Part shown: in pieces, positions 16,425 through 23,404 of the stretch
How positions within the stretch are numbered: the first letter of the stretch is position 1
Layout of the letters: each line of letters begins with the position of its first letter
Source of the DNA: HGM04593 sp045654645
Lineage (GTDB): Bacteria; Bacteroidota; Bacteroidia; Bacteroidales; Bacteroidaceae
Length of the DNA: 23,404 nucleotides
Direction of reading: 5' to 3'
Assembly (NCBI GenBank): GCA_045654645.1
Contig: JAZONR010000010.1
Location: 1 to 23,404, forward strand
The notes under the pieces: generated by a model
Databases searched by the model: none
Told to the model about the DNA's origin: nothing
What the model saw: only the letters and a program-made list of their open reading frames with translations
Made by a program: the position numbers and the translations under genes

Positions 16425-16457
16425 CAAATATAGTAACAAACGAGCGAGATAAGCAAA
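16425..16457 (-). promoter_or_regulatory. Candidate pdxB promoter
   Basis: On the minus strand TTTG (16457-16454), 21 bp, then TATATTTG (16432-16425). The -7 box is exact and the spacing is slightly long. It gives a leader of about 55 bases and supports the pdxB start at 16362. Confidence 0.5.
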
Positions 16458-16461
16458 GCTT

Positions 16462-16479
16462 GCTTTGATATTTCAAAGC
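16462..16479. repeat. Hairpin in the pdxB/DUF4254 divergent region
   Basis: GCTTTGA (16462-16468) pairs perfectly with TCAAAGC (16473-16479) around TATT. It lies in GAGCGAG-rich sequence (16437-16485) between two divergent promoters. The left edge of the window has comparable sequence, so it may be a dispersed intergenic repeat. Confidence 0.45.
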
Positions 16480-16533
16480 GAGCGAAGTGTATATTCGCGG
16501 TTTATCGCAAAGATAGCGAGATTTTCGACAAAG

Positions 16534-16565
16534 TTTGGCAGTTATGATTAAATTCGTTAGCTTTG
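16534..16565 (+). promoter_or_regulatory. Promoter of the DUF4254-glycosyltransferase operon
   Basis: TTTG (16534-16537), 20 bp, then TAGCTTTG (16558-16565), a full consensus match. Transcription would begin near 16572, about 50 bases before the ATG at 16621. Confidence 0.75.
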
Positions 16566-16620
16566 CACATTAATATCGAGTGCAAACAATACAAGGCAAA
16601 CATAATAAACAAGCTGCAAT

Positions 16621-17232
16621 ATGAAATCGTTCACCGAGATGAGCTGGCCCATCTTCAACCAGGCCATTGCCGACTATCACAAAACAGACAATGTAGACAC
16701 ACCCATCAATAACCCCTACCCGGTAAAGAGTATTGAATATTACCTCTACCTGAAGTGCTGGATTGACACCGTGCAGTGGCATTTCGAGGACATCATACGC
16801 GACCCCGAGATTGACCCTGCAGCGGCTCTCGTGCTAAAGAGACGCATAGACAAGTCGAACCAAGACCGCACAGACCTGGTGGAGCTCATCGACAGCTATT
16901 TCCTTGATGTGTACAAGGAGGTAACCCCACTGGAGAACGCAACCATCAACACCGAAAGCCCCGCCTGGGCCGTAGACCGCTACTCTATCCTGTCGCTCAA
17001 GATATACCATATGCAGGAGGAGGTGAACCGCACCGATGTTGATGAGGAGCACCGCGCAAAGTGCCAGGCCAAGCTCGATGTGCTGAATGAGCAATATAAG
17101 GATATGACAACATCCATAGGACAGCTGCTCGATGACATTGCTGCCGGACGCAAATATATGAAGGTGTATCGACAGATGAAGATGTACAACGACCCTGCAC
17201 TCAACCCCGTGCTCTATGGCTCAAAGAAGTAA
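16621..17232 (+). CDS. DUF4254 family protein
   Basis: A 203-residue, mostly helical, soluble protein without a signal peptide. It resembles the DUF4254 family, which from memory is found in Bacteroidetes next to family 9 glycosyltransferases. Aromatic-rich, charged segments such as YYLYLKCWIDTVQWHFEDIIRD (two parts, about 40-61) and WAVDRYSILSLKIYHMQEE (about 117-135) are visible, but no catalytic motif. Its last 17 bases overlap the start of the glycosyltransferase gene, so the two are translated together and probably act together in surface glycan or lipopolysaccharide core assembly. That role is inferred only from context. Confidence 0.8.
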   Translation: MKSFTEMSWPIFNQAIADYHKTDNVDTPINNPYPVKSIEYYLYLKCWIDTVQWHFEDIIRDPEIDPAAALVLKRRIDKSNQDRTDLVELIDSYFLDVYKEVTPLENATINTESPAWAVDRYSILSLKIYHMQEEVNRTDVDEEHRAKCQAKLDVLNEQYKDMTTSIGQLLDDIAAGRKYMKVYRQMKMYNDPALNPVLYGSKK

Positions 17233-18280
17233 CACACCGGGGCGCACGATACTCATCACGCGCTTTTCGGCTGTGGGCGACATTGCAATGACCATCCCAT
17301 TGCTCTACTCGCTGTGCGAGCAATACCCCAACGACCGTTTCATCTTTGTGAGCCGCGAGAGGTTTGGGCAGTTCTTCATTGACAAGCCCTGCAACTTATG
17401 TTTCAAAGGCATCGACCTCAACAATTACAAGGGGCCGACAGGGCTTTTCAGGCTCTATCGCGAATTGAAAAGCGAAAAGCCCGACCACTTTGCCGACCTG
17501 CACGATGTACTTAGGACCAAGATTTTGCGCACCTATTTTGCCCTGTTCGGGCACACCAAAGTGCGCTGCATAGACAAGGGACGCAGCGAGAAGAGAGCGC
17601 TGACGCAGGAGAACGGAAAGCCCAAGAAGCAACTCAAAAGCACTTTCGAGCGCTATCGCGATGTATTCACACGCCTCGGCTTCCCCTTTACCCCCAACTT
17701 CAACTCGCTATTCAAGGAGGGGAAGGGCAACATAAGCGAGTTCAATGCTCTGCTGCCGGCAAAGGGCACCGACAAATGGATTGGCATTGCCCCCTTTGCA
17801 CGCCACGAAGGGAAAATTTACCCACTCGAAAGAATGGAGAAACTTGTGGAGCTTCTCTCGGCACAAAGCGGGATAAAGCTCATCTTCTTCGGCAACGGCC
17901 CCAGGGAAGAAAAGACAATCAATGCTTGGTGCAAAAAATACGCCAACACCGTCTCCTTCATCGGCAAAAGCAATTTCAACGGCGAGTTGCGCCTCATAAG
18001 CCACCTCGACGCAATGATTTGTATGGACTCGGCAAATATGCATATGGCATCGCTTGCCGGCGTGCCGGCCATCTCAATATGGGGTGCCACATCACCGCTC
18101 GCCGGCTTCCTGGGATGGAAGCAGAGGAGGGAGGACTGCATTGAATTGCCGCTTGCCTGCCGCCCCTGTTCGGTCTTTGGCAACAAGCCGTGCAAGTTTG
18201 GCGACTATCGCTGTATGGCAATAGACCCACAGGAAATTGCCACAAGAGTATTTCACAGAATTGGTATAGAACAACAATAA
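17216..18280 (+). CDS. Glycosyltransferase family 9 (heptosyltransferase-like)
   Basis: A 354-residue GT-B fold enzyme related to ADP-heptose:LPS heptosyltransferases. The N-terminal segment ILITRFSAVGDIAMTIPLL (12-30) has the family Gly-Asp pair (Asp22 as likely base). DLHDVLRTKILR (94-105) follows. The C-terminal nucleotide-sugar half includes IGIAPFARHEGKIYPLE, FFGNGPREEK and the conserved MDSANMHMASLAGVPAISIW (270-289). It probably adds heptose or a similar sugar to lipid A-core or another surface glycan at the inner membrane; the actual donor cannot be read from sequence. The start overlaps the DUF4254 gene by 17 bp. Cysteines cluster near the C-terminus (CRPCSVFGNKPCKFGDYRC), which is unusual for the E. 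coli enzymes. Confidence 0.88.
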   Translation: MAQRSNTPGRTILITRFSAVGDIAMTIPLLYSLCEQYPNDRFIFVSRERFGQFFIDKPCNLCFKGIDLNNYKGPTGLFRLYRELKSEKPDHFADLHDVLRTKILRTYFALFGHTKVRCIDKGRSEKRALTQENGKPKKQLKSTFERYRDVFTRLGFPFTPNFNSLFKEGKGNISEFNALLPAKGTDKWIGIAPFARHEGKIYPLERMEKLVELLSAQSGIKLIFFGNGPREEKTINAWCKKYANTVSFIGKSNFNGELRLISHLDAMICMDSANMHMASLAGVPAISIWGATSPLAGFLGWKQRREDCIELPLACRPCSVFGNKPCKFGDYRCMAIDPQEIATRVFHRIGIEQQ

Positions 18281-18292
18281 CCCCACACAACA

Positions 18293-19027
18293 ATGGAATT
18301 CACAACCGAAAAGGAGAAGGACCCTATGGGCAGAGCCATATATGATTTCTATCACACCGGGAAAGCAGCCAAACTAAAAGTGCTCTCGTCAATGTTCTAC
18401 GAGGACGAGATTCCCGTGCCCACCCTCTTTCGTTCACCGGACAAGATGCCGCCGCAAGAGCGCAAAGCCATTGAACTATGCCGCGGGCGTGTGCTTGACG
18501 TGGGCGCAGGCTCGGGATGCCACAGCATTGTGTTGCAGGCGCGCGGGCACGAGGTTGTTGCCATTGACATTTCACAGCTTGCGGTGGAGGTGATGAAGGA
18601 GCGCGGCATAGACGCCCGCAACATCAACTTCTTCGACGAGCGCTTCACCGAGAAGTTCGACACCATTCTGCTGGCAATGAACGGCATAGGCATAGTGGGA
18701 AAAACCGAGCGCCTTGGCGATTTCTTCCGCAGTGTCAAACGCCTGCTTGCACCCGGAGGCCAGGTGCTGCTCGACTCATCGGATATCAGATACGTCTTCG
18801 AAGACGAGGACGGCTCTATGGATATCGACCTGGCTGCAGGATACTATGGCGAGGTTGATTACCGTATGAAATACAAGAACATAACCGGAGAGACATTCGA
18901 CTGGCTCTATATAGATTTTGATGCACTCTCCCTCTATGCCGAGGAACACGGCTTCAGCTGCGAAAAATGCATCGACGGAGAGCACTATGACTATCTTGCG
19001 CGTTTGACCCCCGCCCAGGCCGAATAA
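18293..19027 (+). CDS. SAM-dependent class I methyltransferase
   Basis: A 244-residue protein with the Rossmann-like methyltransferase fold. Motif I is VLDVGAGSGCHS (67-78), the acidic residue that binds the ribose is Asp92 (VVAIDIS), and a later strand LLAPGGQVLLDSSD matches motif III. The N-terminal 60 residues (MGRAIYDFYHTG...) form a cap likely to set the substrate. No close substrate match was recognised. It starts 12 bp after the glycosyltransferase gene, so it is the third gene of that operon and may modify the same glycan or a small molecule. No terminator was seen after it. Confidence 0.85.
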   Translation: MEFTTEKEKDPMGRAIYDFYHTGKAAKLKVLSSMFYEDEIPVPTLFRSPDKMPPQERKAIELCRGRVLDVGAGSGCHSIVLQARGHEVVAIDISQLAVEVMKERGIDARNINFFDERFTEKFDTILLAMNGIGIVGKTERLGDFFRSVKRLLAPGGQVLLDSSDIRYVFEDEDGSMDIDLAAGYYGEVDYRMKYKNITGETFDWLYIDFDALSLYAEEHGFSCEKCIDGEHYDYLARLTPAQAE

Positions 19028-19067
19028 TAAAATTTATTTACAATACCACACAACAGGCAAAAAAATT

Positions 19068-19099
19068 TTTGTTCTGTTTAACTTTTTTTCGTACATTCG
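19068..19099 (+). promoter_or_regulatory. Promoter of the upxY capsule operon
   Basis: TTTG (19068-19071), 20 bp, then TACATTCG (19092-19099), one mismatch from TAnnTTTG. No long inverted repeats flank it, so it does not look like the invertible capsule promoters of Bacteroides fragilis. It would give a leader of roughly 200 bases before upxY. Confidence 0.6.
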
Positions 19100-19130
19100 T
19101 GTTAATAATATACAGCCACACGTGCTAAAA

Positions 19131-19150
19131 CAAGGGGGCACACCCCCTTG
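19131..19150 (+). promoter_or_regulatory. Leader hairpin 1 of the upxY operon
   Basis: CAAGGGGG (19131-19138) pairs perfectly with CCCCCTTG (19143-19150) around CACA, close to the predicted transcript start. It is strongly GC-rich with no T run after it, so it is more likely a recognition or pausing element than a terminator. Confidence 0.6.
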
Positions 19151-19234
19151 GCACACACCGGGCCTGCATATTACGCGCCGGCAAACCACAACGGTACAGC
19201 AAGCGCAAAATCACACATCATTCAAACATAAAAA

Positions 19235-19266
19235 CTTGAGGGGCAATATCTTACACACCCCTCGAG
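19235..19266 (+). promoter_or_regulatory. Leader hairpin 2 of the upxY operon
   Basis: CTTGAGGGG (19235-19243) pairs with CCCCTCGAG (19258-19266), one pair being G-U, around a 14-base loop. It ends 37 bases before the upxY GTG. It could pause polymerase or affect translation of upxY. Confidence 0.55.
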
Positions 19267-19303
19267 GAGCCAAAGATATACCCTGTCGGCTCAAAAAAAC
19301 ATC

Positions 19304-19846
19304 GTGGCAGAGAATAGCACAACAGCCTGGTTTGCAATGAGCGCCCCATATCGCCGGGAGCTCAAAGCAAAAGAATACCTTGAGAAAAAAGGTGTGAAGT
19401 GCTTTGTGCCAATGCGCAGGGAGCTGATCAACAAACCGGGCGGCGCAAAGCAGCGCAAACTGGTGCCGGCAATACACAACCTAATCTTTGTGCACTCCAC
19501 AAAAGAGCTGATAAGAGAGCTGAAACAGGGTGTGGACTTCCTGCAATTCCACACGCGACCGCAAGAGGGGAAAAACATCCCCATCATTGTCCCCGACAGC
19601 CAGATGCAGCAGTTCATTGCAGTCATAGAGGCCGGGAACGACACTTTAACCTACCTAAGCCCACAGGAAATCAACATCAGCAAGGGAACAAAGGTGCGCG
19701 TGCACGGCGGCATCTTCAATGGCACCGAAGGCATTTTCCTCAAAGTGCAAGGCAAGCGCAGCAAGCGCGTGGTGCTGCTCATCGACGGCATAACAGCCGT
19801 TGTGCTTAGCGAAATAAACCCCGGTTTCATTGAAATCATAGAATAA
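19304..19846 (+). CDS. UpxY-type NusG-like transcription antiterminator
   Basis: NusG paralogue that in Bacteroides capsule loci travels with RNA polymerase and prevents early termination in the long polysaccharide operon. The 180 residues hold an NGN domain (about 7-110: TAWFAMSAPYRREL, KEYLEKKGVKCFVPMRRE, LIFVHS) and a KOW domain (about 126-160: GTKVRVHGGIFNGTEG). The GTG start at 19304 is needed to keep Trp9, which lies in the first NGN strand; no purine-rich ribosome site precedes it. It is the first gene of the operon, as usual, and has a long structured leader. No UpxZ-type inhibitor gene follows. Confidence 0.92.
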   Translation: MAENSTTAWFAMSAPYRRELKAKEYLEKKGVKCFVPMRRELINKPGGAKQRKLVPAIHNLIFVHSTKELIRELKQGVDFLQFHTRPQEGKNIPIIVPDSQMQQFIAVIEAGNDTLTYLSPQEINISKGTKVRVHGGIFNGTEGIFLKVQGKRSKRVVLLIDGITAVVLSEINPGFIEIIE

Positions 19847-19908
19847 CAGAAGGCTAAAACAATAAAAAAATATTTTTGATATTTTTTATTTACAAATATA
19901 CATAATAA

Positions 19909-19936
19909 TACGCGCGCGCAAATGCGCACACACACA
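19909..19936. repeat. Alternating purine-pyrimidine tract before wza
   Basis: TACGCGCGCGCA (19909-19920) and TGCGCACACACACA (19923-19936) alternate purine and pyrimidine, with one or two bases breaking the pattern between them. Such DNA can adopt the left-handed form under supercoiling. It lies in the 121-bp gap between upxY and wza, beside very AT-rich sequence. An isolated TATTTTTG (19871-19878) resembles a -7 box but has no partner -33 box. Confidence 0.6.
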
Positions 19937-19967
19937 ACTTCAAGATAAAAATAAAAAACAGATAGCT

Positions 19968-20741
19968 ATGAAAAAAATCATCCTTCCAATGCTGCTAATG
20001 CTGCTTCTTGCATCGTGCGCAACACAAAAGAAAGTTACCTATTTCCAGGACCTGGGACACGAGAAAAGCGTTAAAATTGCAACGCCACAAGATATCAAGC
20101 TGAAAACCGGCGACCAGGTAACCATTCACGTAAACAGCAAGGACGAGGAGCTCACCCGCCCCCTCAACCTCACACGCGGTACGAACAACACCGGTAGCTC
20201 CGGCGCACGACTGGCCTACACCGTTGATGAGAGAGGCTACATCGACTTCCCCACCCTGGGCGAGATCTACGTCGAGGGCAAGACACGCAACGAGGTTGCA
20301 AAGCACATAAAAAAGATTATCCTCGACAAGAAACTGGTTCTCGACCCCGTGGTTATCGTAGATTTCTATAGCCAACAGGTGTCAGTCATCGGCGAAGTTA
20401 GCAAACCCGGTAAATACAATATAGACAAAGACCGCTTCACCATTCTCGATGCATTGAGCCTTGCCGGCGACCTCACCATTCAGGGAAAGAGAGAGAACAT
20501 CACCGTGCTGCGCGAGGAGTATGGCGTGCAGAAAGCCTATGTGCTCAACCTCAACAATGCCGAGCAATTCCACGCATCGCCGGCCTACTATCTGCAGCAG
20601 AACGATATTGTATATGTTGAGCCCAACAGCAGCAAGACCGGACAATCCACCGTCAATGGCAACACCCTGCGCAACGTTTCATTCTGGATGTCGCTGGCTT
20701 CGTTTGCCCTCACACTTGTAACATTCTTCACAAGGTTCTAA
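19968..20741 (+). CDS. wza: Polysaccharide export lipoprotein (Wza family)
   Basis: Outer-membrane-linked export protein of the capsule/exopolysaccharide machine. The 257-residue protein has a lipoprotein signal (MKKIILPMLLMLLLASC, lipidated at Cys17). The polysaccharide export domain spans about 38-135 (LKTGDQVTIHV, YIDFPTLGEIYVEGKT), followed by an SLBB domain at about 137-220 (VSVIGEVSKPGKYNI, FTILDALSLAGDL). The C-terminal helix (about 239-255) is hydrophobic, as in short Bacteroidetes forms. It follows upxY by 121 bp and precedes wzc by 63 bp. Confidence 0.92.
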   Translation: MKKIILPMLLMLLLASCATQKKVTYFQDLGHEKSVKIATPQDIKLKTGDQVTIHVNSKDEELTRPLNLTRGTNNTGSSGARLAYTVDERGYIDFPTLGEIYVEGKTRNEVAKHIKKIILDKKLVLDPVVIVDFYSQQVSVIGEVSKPGKYNIDKDRFTILDALSLAGDLTIQGKRENITVLREEYGVQKAYVLNLNNAEQFHASPAYYLQQNDIVYVEPNSSKTGQSTVNGNTLRNVSFWMSLASFALTLVTFFTRF

Positions 20742-20804
20742 ACAACAGAGACAGAGCGCCATTTTGCACACATTGATATTTCTCACAAGAAAACATAGCA
20801 ACAA

Positions 20805-23189
20805 ATGACAAACAAAAGAGCCAAAGGCAAAAACAACGGCAACATAATCCCCATACAAGACCTCATCTTCCACTGCCTCAGGAGATGGTACCTGTTTGCC
20901 CTCTCCCTCTCCATTGCATCGGGCATTGCCGTATACCGGATTCTCTCCACCCCACCCCAATACGCACGCTATGCCGAGATACTCATCAAGGAGAGCGAGC
21001 AGGGCAGCGGCGCAGGCACCGGCAGCACATTCAGGGAACTTGGCAATTCAAAATCAACGGCAAATGCCAAGAACGAGATTAAGGCACTGCAATCGGTGGA
21101 GATAATGAAAGAGGCCATACGACGCCAGCATCTCGACATCGAGTTCAGGAGCGAAGGACGTTTCTACGATGGCATCATCTATGTTGATAGACCAATGAAA
21201 ATCACTATGCACGACCTTGATGAGAGAGAGAGTGCCACATTCTCGGCAACCATTATGCCCGATAGCACCATCCAACTCTACAAGTTCACCGCAAACGGAG
21301 AGGAGCTGCCCCACAACGTCATAACAACACAGCTTGGCACAAAGACAGACACCCCGCTGGGCGCTCTCACCATTGAGCCCACACGCAGTTTTGGTCTTCT
21401 GAAAGGAGTGGAACTTTATGTCGAGAAGAAGAACATCGACCAACAGGCCAACCACTTCTGCGGCAACCTCCAAGTGAGACTCGCCAATGAGGAGACAAGC
21501 GTGGTAAGCCTCAAGATTATAGACAACTCCACAGCACGCGCAACCGACATTCTGCAAGCTATCATCGCCATCTACAACGAGAACTGGGTTAAGGAGAGCA
21601 ACTACACCGTTACAAAATCGGCCGAATTCATCACCAACCGAGCAAACGACATCAGGCACGAGCTCGAAGCCATCGACAAAAAGATAGCCTCGTTCCGCGG
21701 AGACAACAAACTCACAAAATCCACAAGACAACTGCTTATACAAGAGGCCGAAGATAGCAAAGACAGCGAACAACTTATGTCGCTCAACAACCAGCTGGAG
21801 CTTGTAAACTTCATAAAGTCATATATCACGCAGAACAAAGGCAAGGACATCATCCCCTCAAACACCGGCCTTGCAGCAAGCGGCCTCGAGCAATTGATTG
21901 GCAGCTACAACACCAAGCTTCTCGAGCGCAACAGGCTTGCAGCCAACAGCAGCGAAAGCAGCCCCATTGTGGTAGACTATGACAAGGACCTCAATGCAAT
22001 GTATGCAGGAATACAAGAGGCCATAGACAGCTACATCAAAGACCTTAAAAAGGAGATTACAGCCGCCGACAAGGAGGTAGAAAAGAGCATAACAAAAATC
22101 ACGGCATCCACCAACAACGAAAAAGAGCTGCAAACACTCATCCGCCAGCAGAATGTGAAGAACGCCCTCTATCTGTTCCTGCTGCAAAAGCTCGAGGAGA
22201 CCGAGCTCTCCAAGGAGTTCTCGGCATCCAACAACCGAGTGCTCGTTCAGCCAACAGGCAGCAACACCCCCGTTGCACCGCTCAAAAAACCCATAATAAT
22301 GCTTTCGCTAATAATAGGCGCAATCATCCCCTTTACACTAATCTTCATTCAAGTACTCACCAATAGAAAGGTGCGTGGCCGCAAGGACCTCGAAGAGCTC
22401 GACATTCCACTTGTGGGAGAAATACCCCTCTACACCGAAGGCAAACAGAAAATCCCCAACAAGAAAACAGGAAGAAACTTCATTGTTAAGGGCGGCAGCC
22501 GCAATGTCATCAACGAAGCATTCCGCGTTATGCGCACCAACTTCCAGTTTATGGGCGACAAGGACAAAAAGTGCAGCGTAACAATCGTTACATCGTTCAA
22601 CCCCGGCAGTGGAAAAACATTCATCTCCACCAACCTTGCCGCAGCGCTTGCCCTAAAGGGCGAAAAAGTGCTTGTTATCGACGGCGACCTAAGACGCGCC
22701 ACAGCATCGGAATATGTCAAGCAACACGATAGAGGCATAAGCGACTACCTGTCGGGCGGCACAAACGATATAGACAGCATAATAGTTACAGAGACCGGCT
22801 ACGAAAACCTGCACTTCATCACAGTTGGCACACTGCCACCCAACCCCACCGAGTTACTCAACAGCGAGAGATTCGACAACCTCATTGCCGAGATGAAGGA
22901 GCGCTATACCCACATCTTCATCGACTGCCCGCCAATTGAGATTGTTGCCGACACACAAATCATAGAGAAAAACTGCGACAGAACCCTCTTTGTCATACGC
23001 GCAGGAATGTTGCAGCGCGAGATGCTCGATGAGCTGCAAGACATCTATGACAACAAGCGCTTCAAAGGCCTTGCAATGATACTCAACGGCACCCACAGCG
23101 GACAAGGCCGCTACAGCTACAAATATGGCTACAGCTATGGCTACGGATACGGATATGGCTATGGATACCACTATCACTCTAAAAAGTGA
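20805..23189 (+). CDS. wzc: Chain-length determinant and tyrosine autokinase (Wzc family)
   Basis: Inner-membrane protein that sets polysaccharide chain length and phosphorylates its own tail. The 794 residues show a first membrane helix at about 25-45, a large periplasmic domain with coiled-coil segments (about 270-480), and a second membrane helix at about 497-520. A cytoplasmic BY-kinase domain follows with Walker A FNPGSGKT (598-605), Walker A' VLVIDGDLRR (Asp626, Asp628) and Walker B IFIDCPP (Asp707). The tail is striking: 11 tyrosines at every second position from 770 to 790, mostly Tyr-Gly pairs, then HSKK. Such tails are the phosphorylation sites in this family. It is the third gene of the upxY operon; no phosphatase gene follows in the window. 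Confidence 0.95.
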   Translation: MTNKRAKGKNNGNIIPIQDLIFHCLRRWYLFALSLSIASGIAVYRILSTPPQYARYAEILIKESEQGSGAGTGSTFRELGNSKSTANAKNEIKALQSVEIMKEAIRRQHLDIEFRSEGRFYDGIIYVDRPMKITMHDLDERESATFSATIMPDSTIQLYKFTANGEELPHNVITTQLGTKTDTPLGALTIEPTRSFGLLKGVELYVEKKNIDQQANHFCGNLQVRLANEETSVVSLKIIDNSTARATDILQAIIAIYNENWVKESNYTVTKSAEFITNRANDIRHELEAIDKKIASFRGDNKLTKSTRQLLIQEAEDSKDSEQLMSLNNQLELVNFIKSYITQNKGKDIIPSNTGLAASGLEQLIGSYNTKLLERNRLAANSSESSPIVVDYDKDLNAMYAGIQEAIDSYIKDLKKEITAADKEVEKSITKITASTNNEKELQTLIRQQNVKNALYLFLLQKLEETELSKEFSASNNRVLVQPTGSNTPVAPLKKPIIMLSLIIGAIIPFTLIFIQVLTNRKVRGRKDLEELDIPLVGEIPLYTEGKQKIPNKKTGRNFIVKGGSRNVINEAFRVMRTNFQFMGDKDKKCSVTIVTSFNPGSGKTFISTNLAAALALKGEKVLVIDGDLRRATASEYVKQHDRGISDYLSGGTNDIDSIIVTETGYENLHFITVGTLPPNPTELLNSERFDNLIAEMKERYTHIFIDCPPIEIVADTQIIEKNCDRTLFVIRAGMLQREMLDELQDIYDNKRFKGLAMILNGTHSGQGRYSYKYGYSYGYGYGYGYGYHYHSKK
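23104..23169 (+). repeat. Tyr-Gly codon repeat encoding the Wzc tail
   Basis: The last part of wzc is a low-complexity run of TAT/TAC codons alternating with GGC/GGA, with 6-bp units such as GGCTAC, GGATAC, GGATAT and GGCTAT. Change by whole 6-bp units would add or remove Tyr-Gly pairs without a frameshift. Confidence 0.75.
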
Positions 23190-23303
23190 AAAAATGAGAT
23201 AAAAAGGACGTTTAAAACATTCAAGAACGCTAACCAACCATTTTAATTTAAAGACAGAAGAACAAAAGAACAAAAGATAAACACAAAACAGTTGTATGGC
23301 AAA

Positions 23304-23351
23304 ATGGAACTAACCGATAAATATATTATCAAAGGCTTGGATACAAATTAA
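23304..23351 (+). CDS. Very short open frame, possibly a broken gene start
   Basis: The frame reads MELTDKYIIKGLDTN and then TAA, 15 residues, 114 bp after wzc. The sequence looks like a normal gene start cut off by a stop inside an inverted repeat. There is no clear ribosome site. It may be chance, the start of a gene disrupted by the repeat, or a leader peptide for the next capsule gene outside the window. No function can be given. Confidence 0.25.
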   Translation: MELTDKYIIKGLDTN

Positions 23352-23381
23352 TTTGCATACAGCTTTGATAATATATTTATC
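23316..23381. repeat. Perfect 19-bp inverted repeat with 28-bp centre
   Basis: GATAAATATATTATCAAAG (23316-23334) is exactly matched in reverse complement by 23363-23381. The 28-bp centre contains its own 12-bp palindrome CAAATTAATTTG (23344-23355), offset by one base from the middle of the large repeat. The arms are AT-rich and there is no T run after the right arm, so a simple terminator is unlikely. Pairing would make a long stem in RNA or a cruciform in DNA. Confidence 0.9.
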
Positions 23382-23404
23382 AAAATGCGCTGAAAGTGCA
23401 TTTC

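Noticed and set aside
19060..19130. Invertible capsule promoter
   Set aside because: Only a 5-bp TTAAC/GTTAA pair flanks the -7 box. The long flanking inverted repeats of switchable Bacteroides capsule promoters are missing.
19122..19340. 72-residue open frame across the upxY leader
   Set aside because: It starts at a GTG with no ribosome site, runs through both hairpins and into upxY in another frame, and its composition is not protein-like. A leader peptide is not fully excluded.
1..23404. CRISPR arrays, tRNA or rRNA genes, insertion sequences, phage genes
   Set aside because: None were recognised: no regularly spaced direct repeats, no cloverleaf or rRNA sequence and no transposase or integrase frames on either strand.

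Overview
The window looks like a chromosomal segment of a member of the Bacteroidales (Bacteroides/Phocaeicola/Prevotella type). The evidence is sequence-level. Several intergenic regions carry the Bacteroidetes sigma promoter pair TTTG - 19 to 21 bp - TAnnTTTG. One secreted protein ends in a type IX secretion-like tag. A UpxY-type NusG paralogue heads a capsule locus, a B12-dependent ribonucleotide reductase is present, and a DUF4254 protein sits beside a family 9 glycosyltransferase. The species cannot be fixed from this sequence.

Layout. 82-1869 (-): secreted protein of unknown role. 2010-3594 (-): cdd, a low molecular weight tyrosine phosphatase and ruvC, probably one transcript. 3723-4655 (+): lipoprotein glucosaminidase with two LysM domains. 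4746-7358 (+): divIC/ftsB-like gene, a small membrane protein and dnaX behind a strong promoter, closed by a hairpin. 7399-8112: about 710 bp without a convincing gene. 8113-9504 (+): dnaA with a strong terminator. 9828-12359 (+): class II ribonucleotide reductase, then folB (+). 12887-15159 (-): acpP-fabF-rnc. 15307-16362 (-): pdxB. 16621-19027 (+): DUF4254, family 9 glycosyltransferase and methyltransferase. 19304-23189 (+): upxY, wza and wzc, the start of a capsule/exopolysaccharide operon that runs off the right edge.

How the genes work together. Most of the left and middle is housekeeping: replication (DnaA, DnaX, ribonucleotide reductase), recombination (RuvC), division, fatty acid synthesis, folate and pyridoxal phosphate synthesis. 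The right part builds surface glycan. The glycosyltransferase operon is probably for lipid A-core or another cell-surface glycan. UpxY should let RNA polymerase read through a long structured leader into the polysaccharide genes, Wza forms the export channel, and Wzc sets chain length and autophosphorylates on a tyrosine-rich tail. The phosphatase next to ruvC is a possible Wzc partner.

I do not see a clearly new multi-gene system. The features most worth a second look are non-coding or repeat structures: the perfect 19-bp inverted repeat at the right edge, the two-hairpin upxY leader, the G/C homopolymer beside a promoter at the left, the direct repeats before the reductase gene, and the twin hairpins in the long gap before dnaA.
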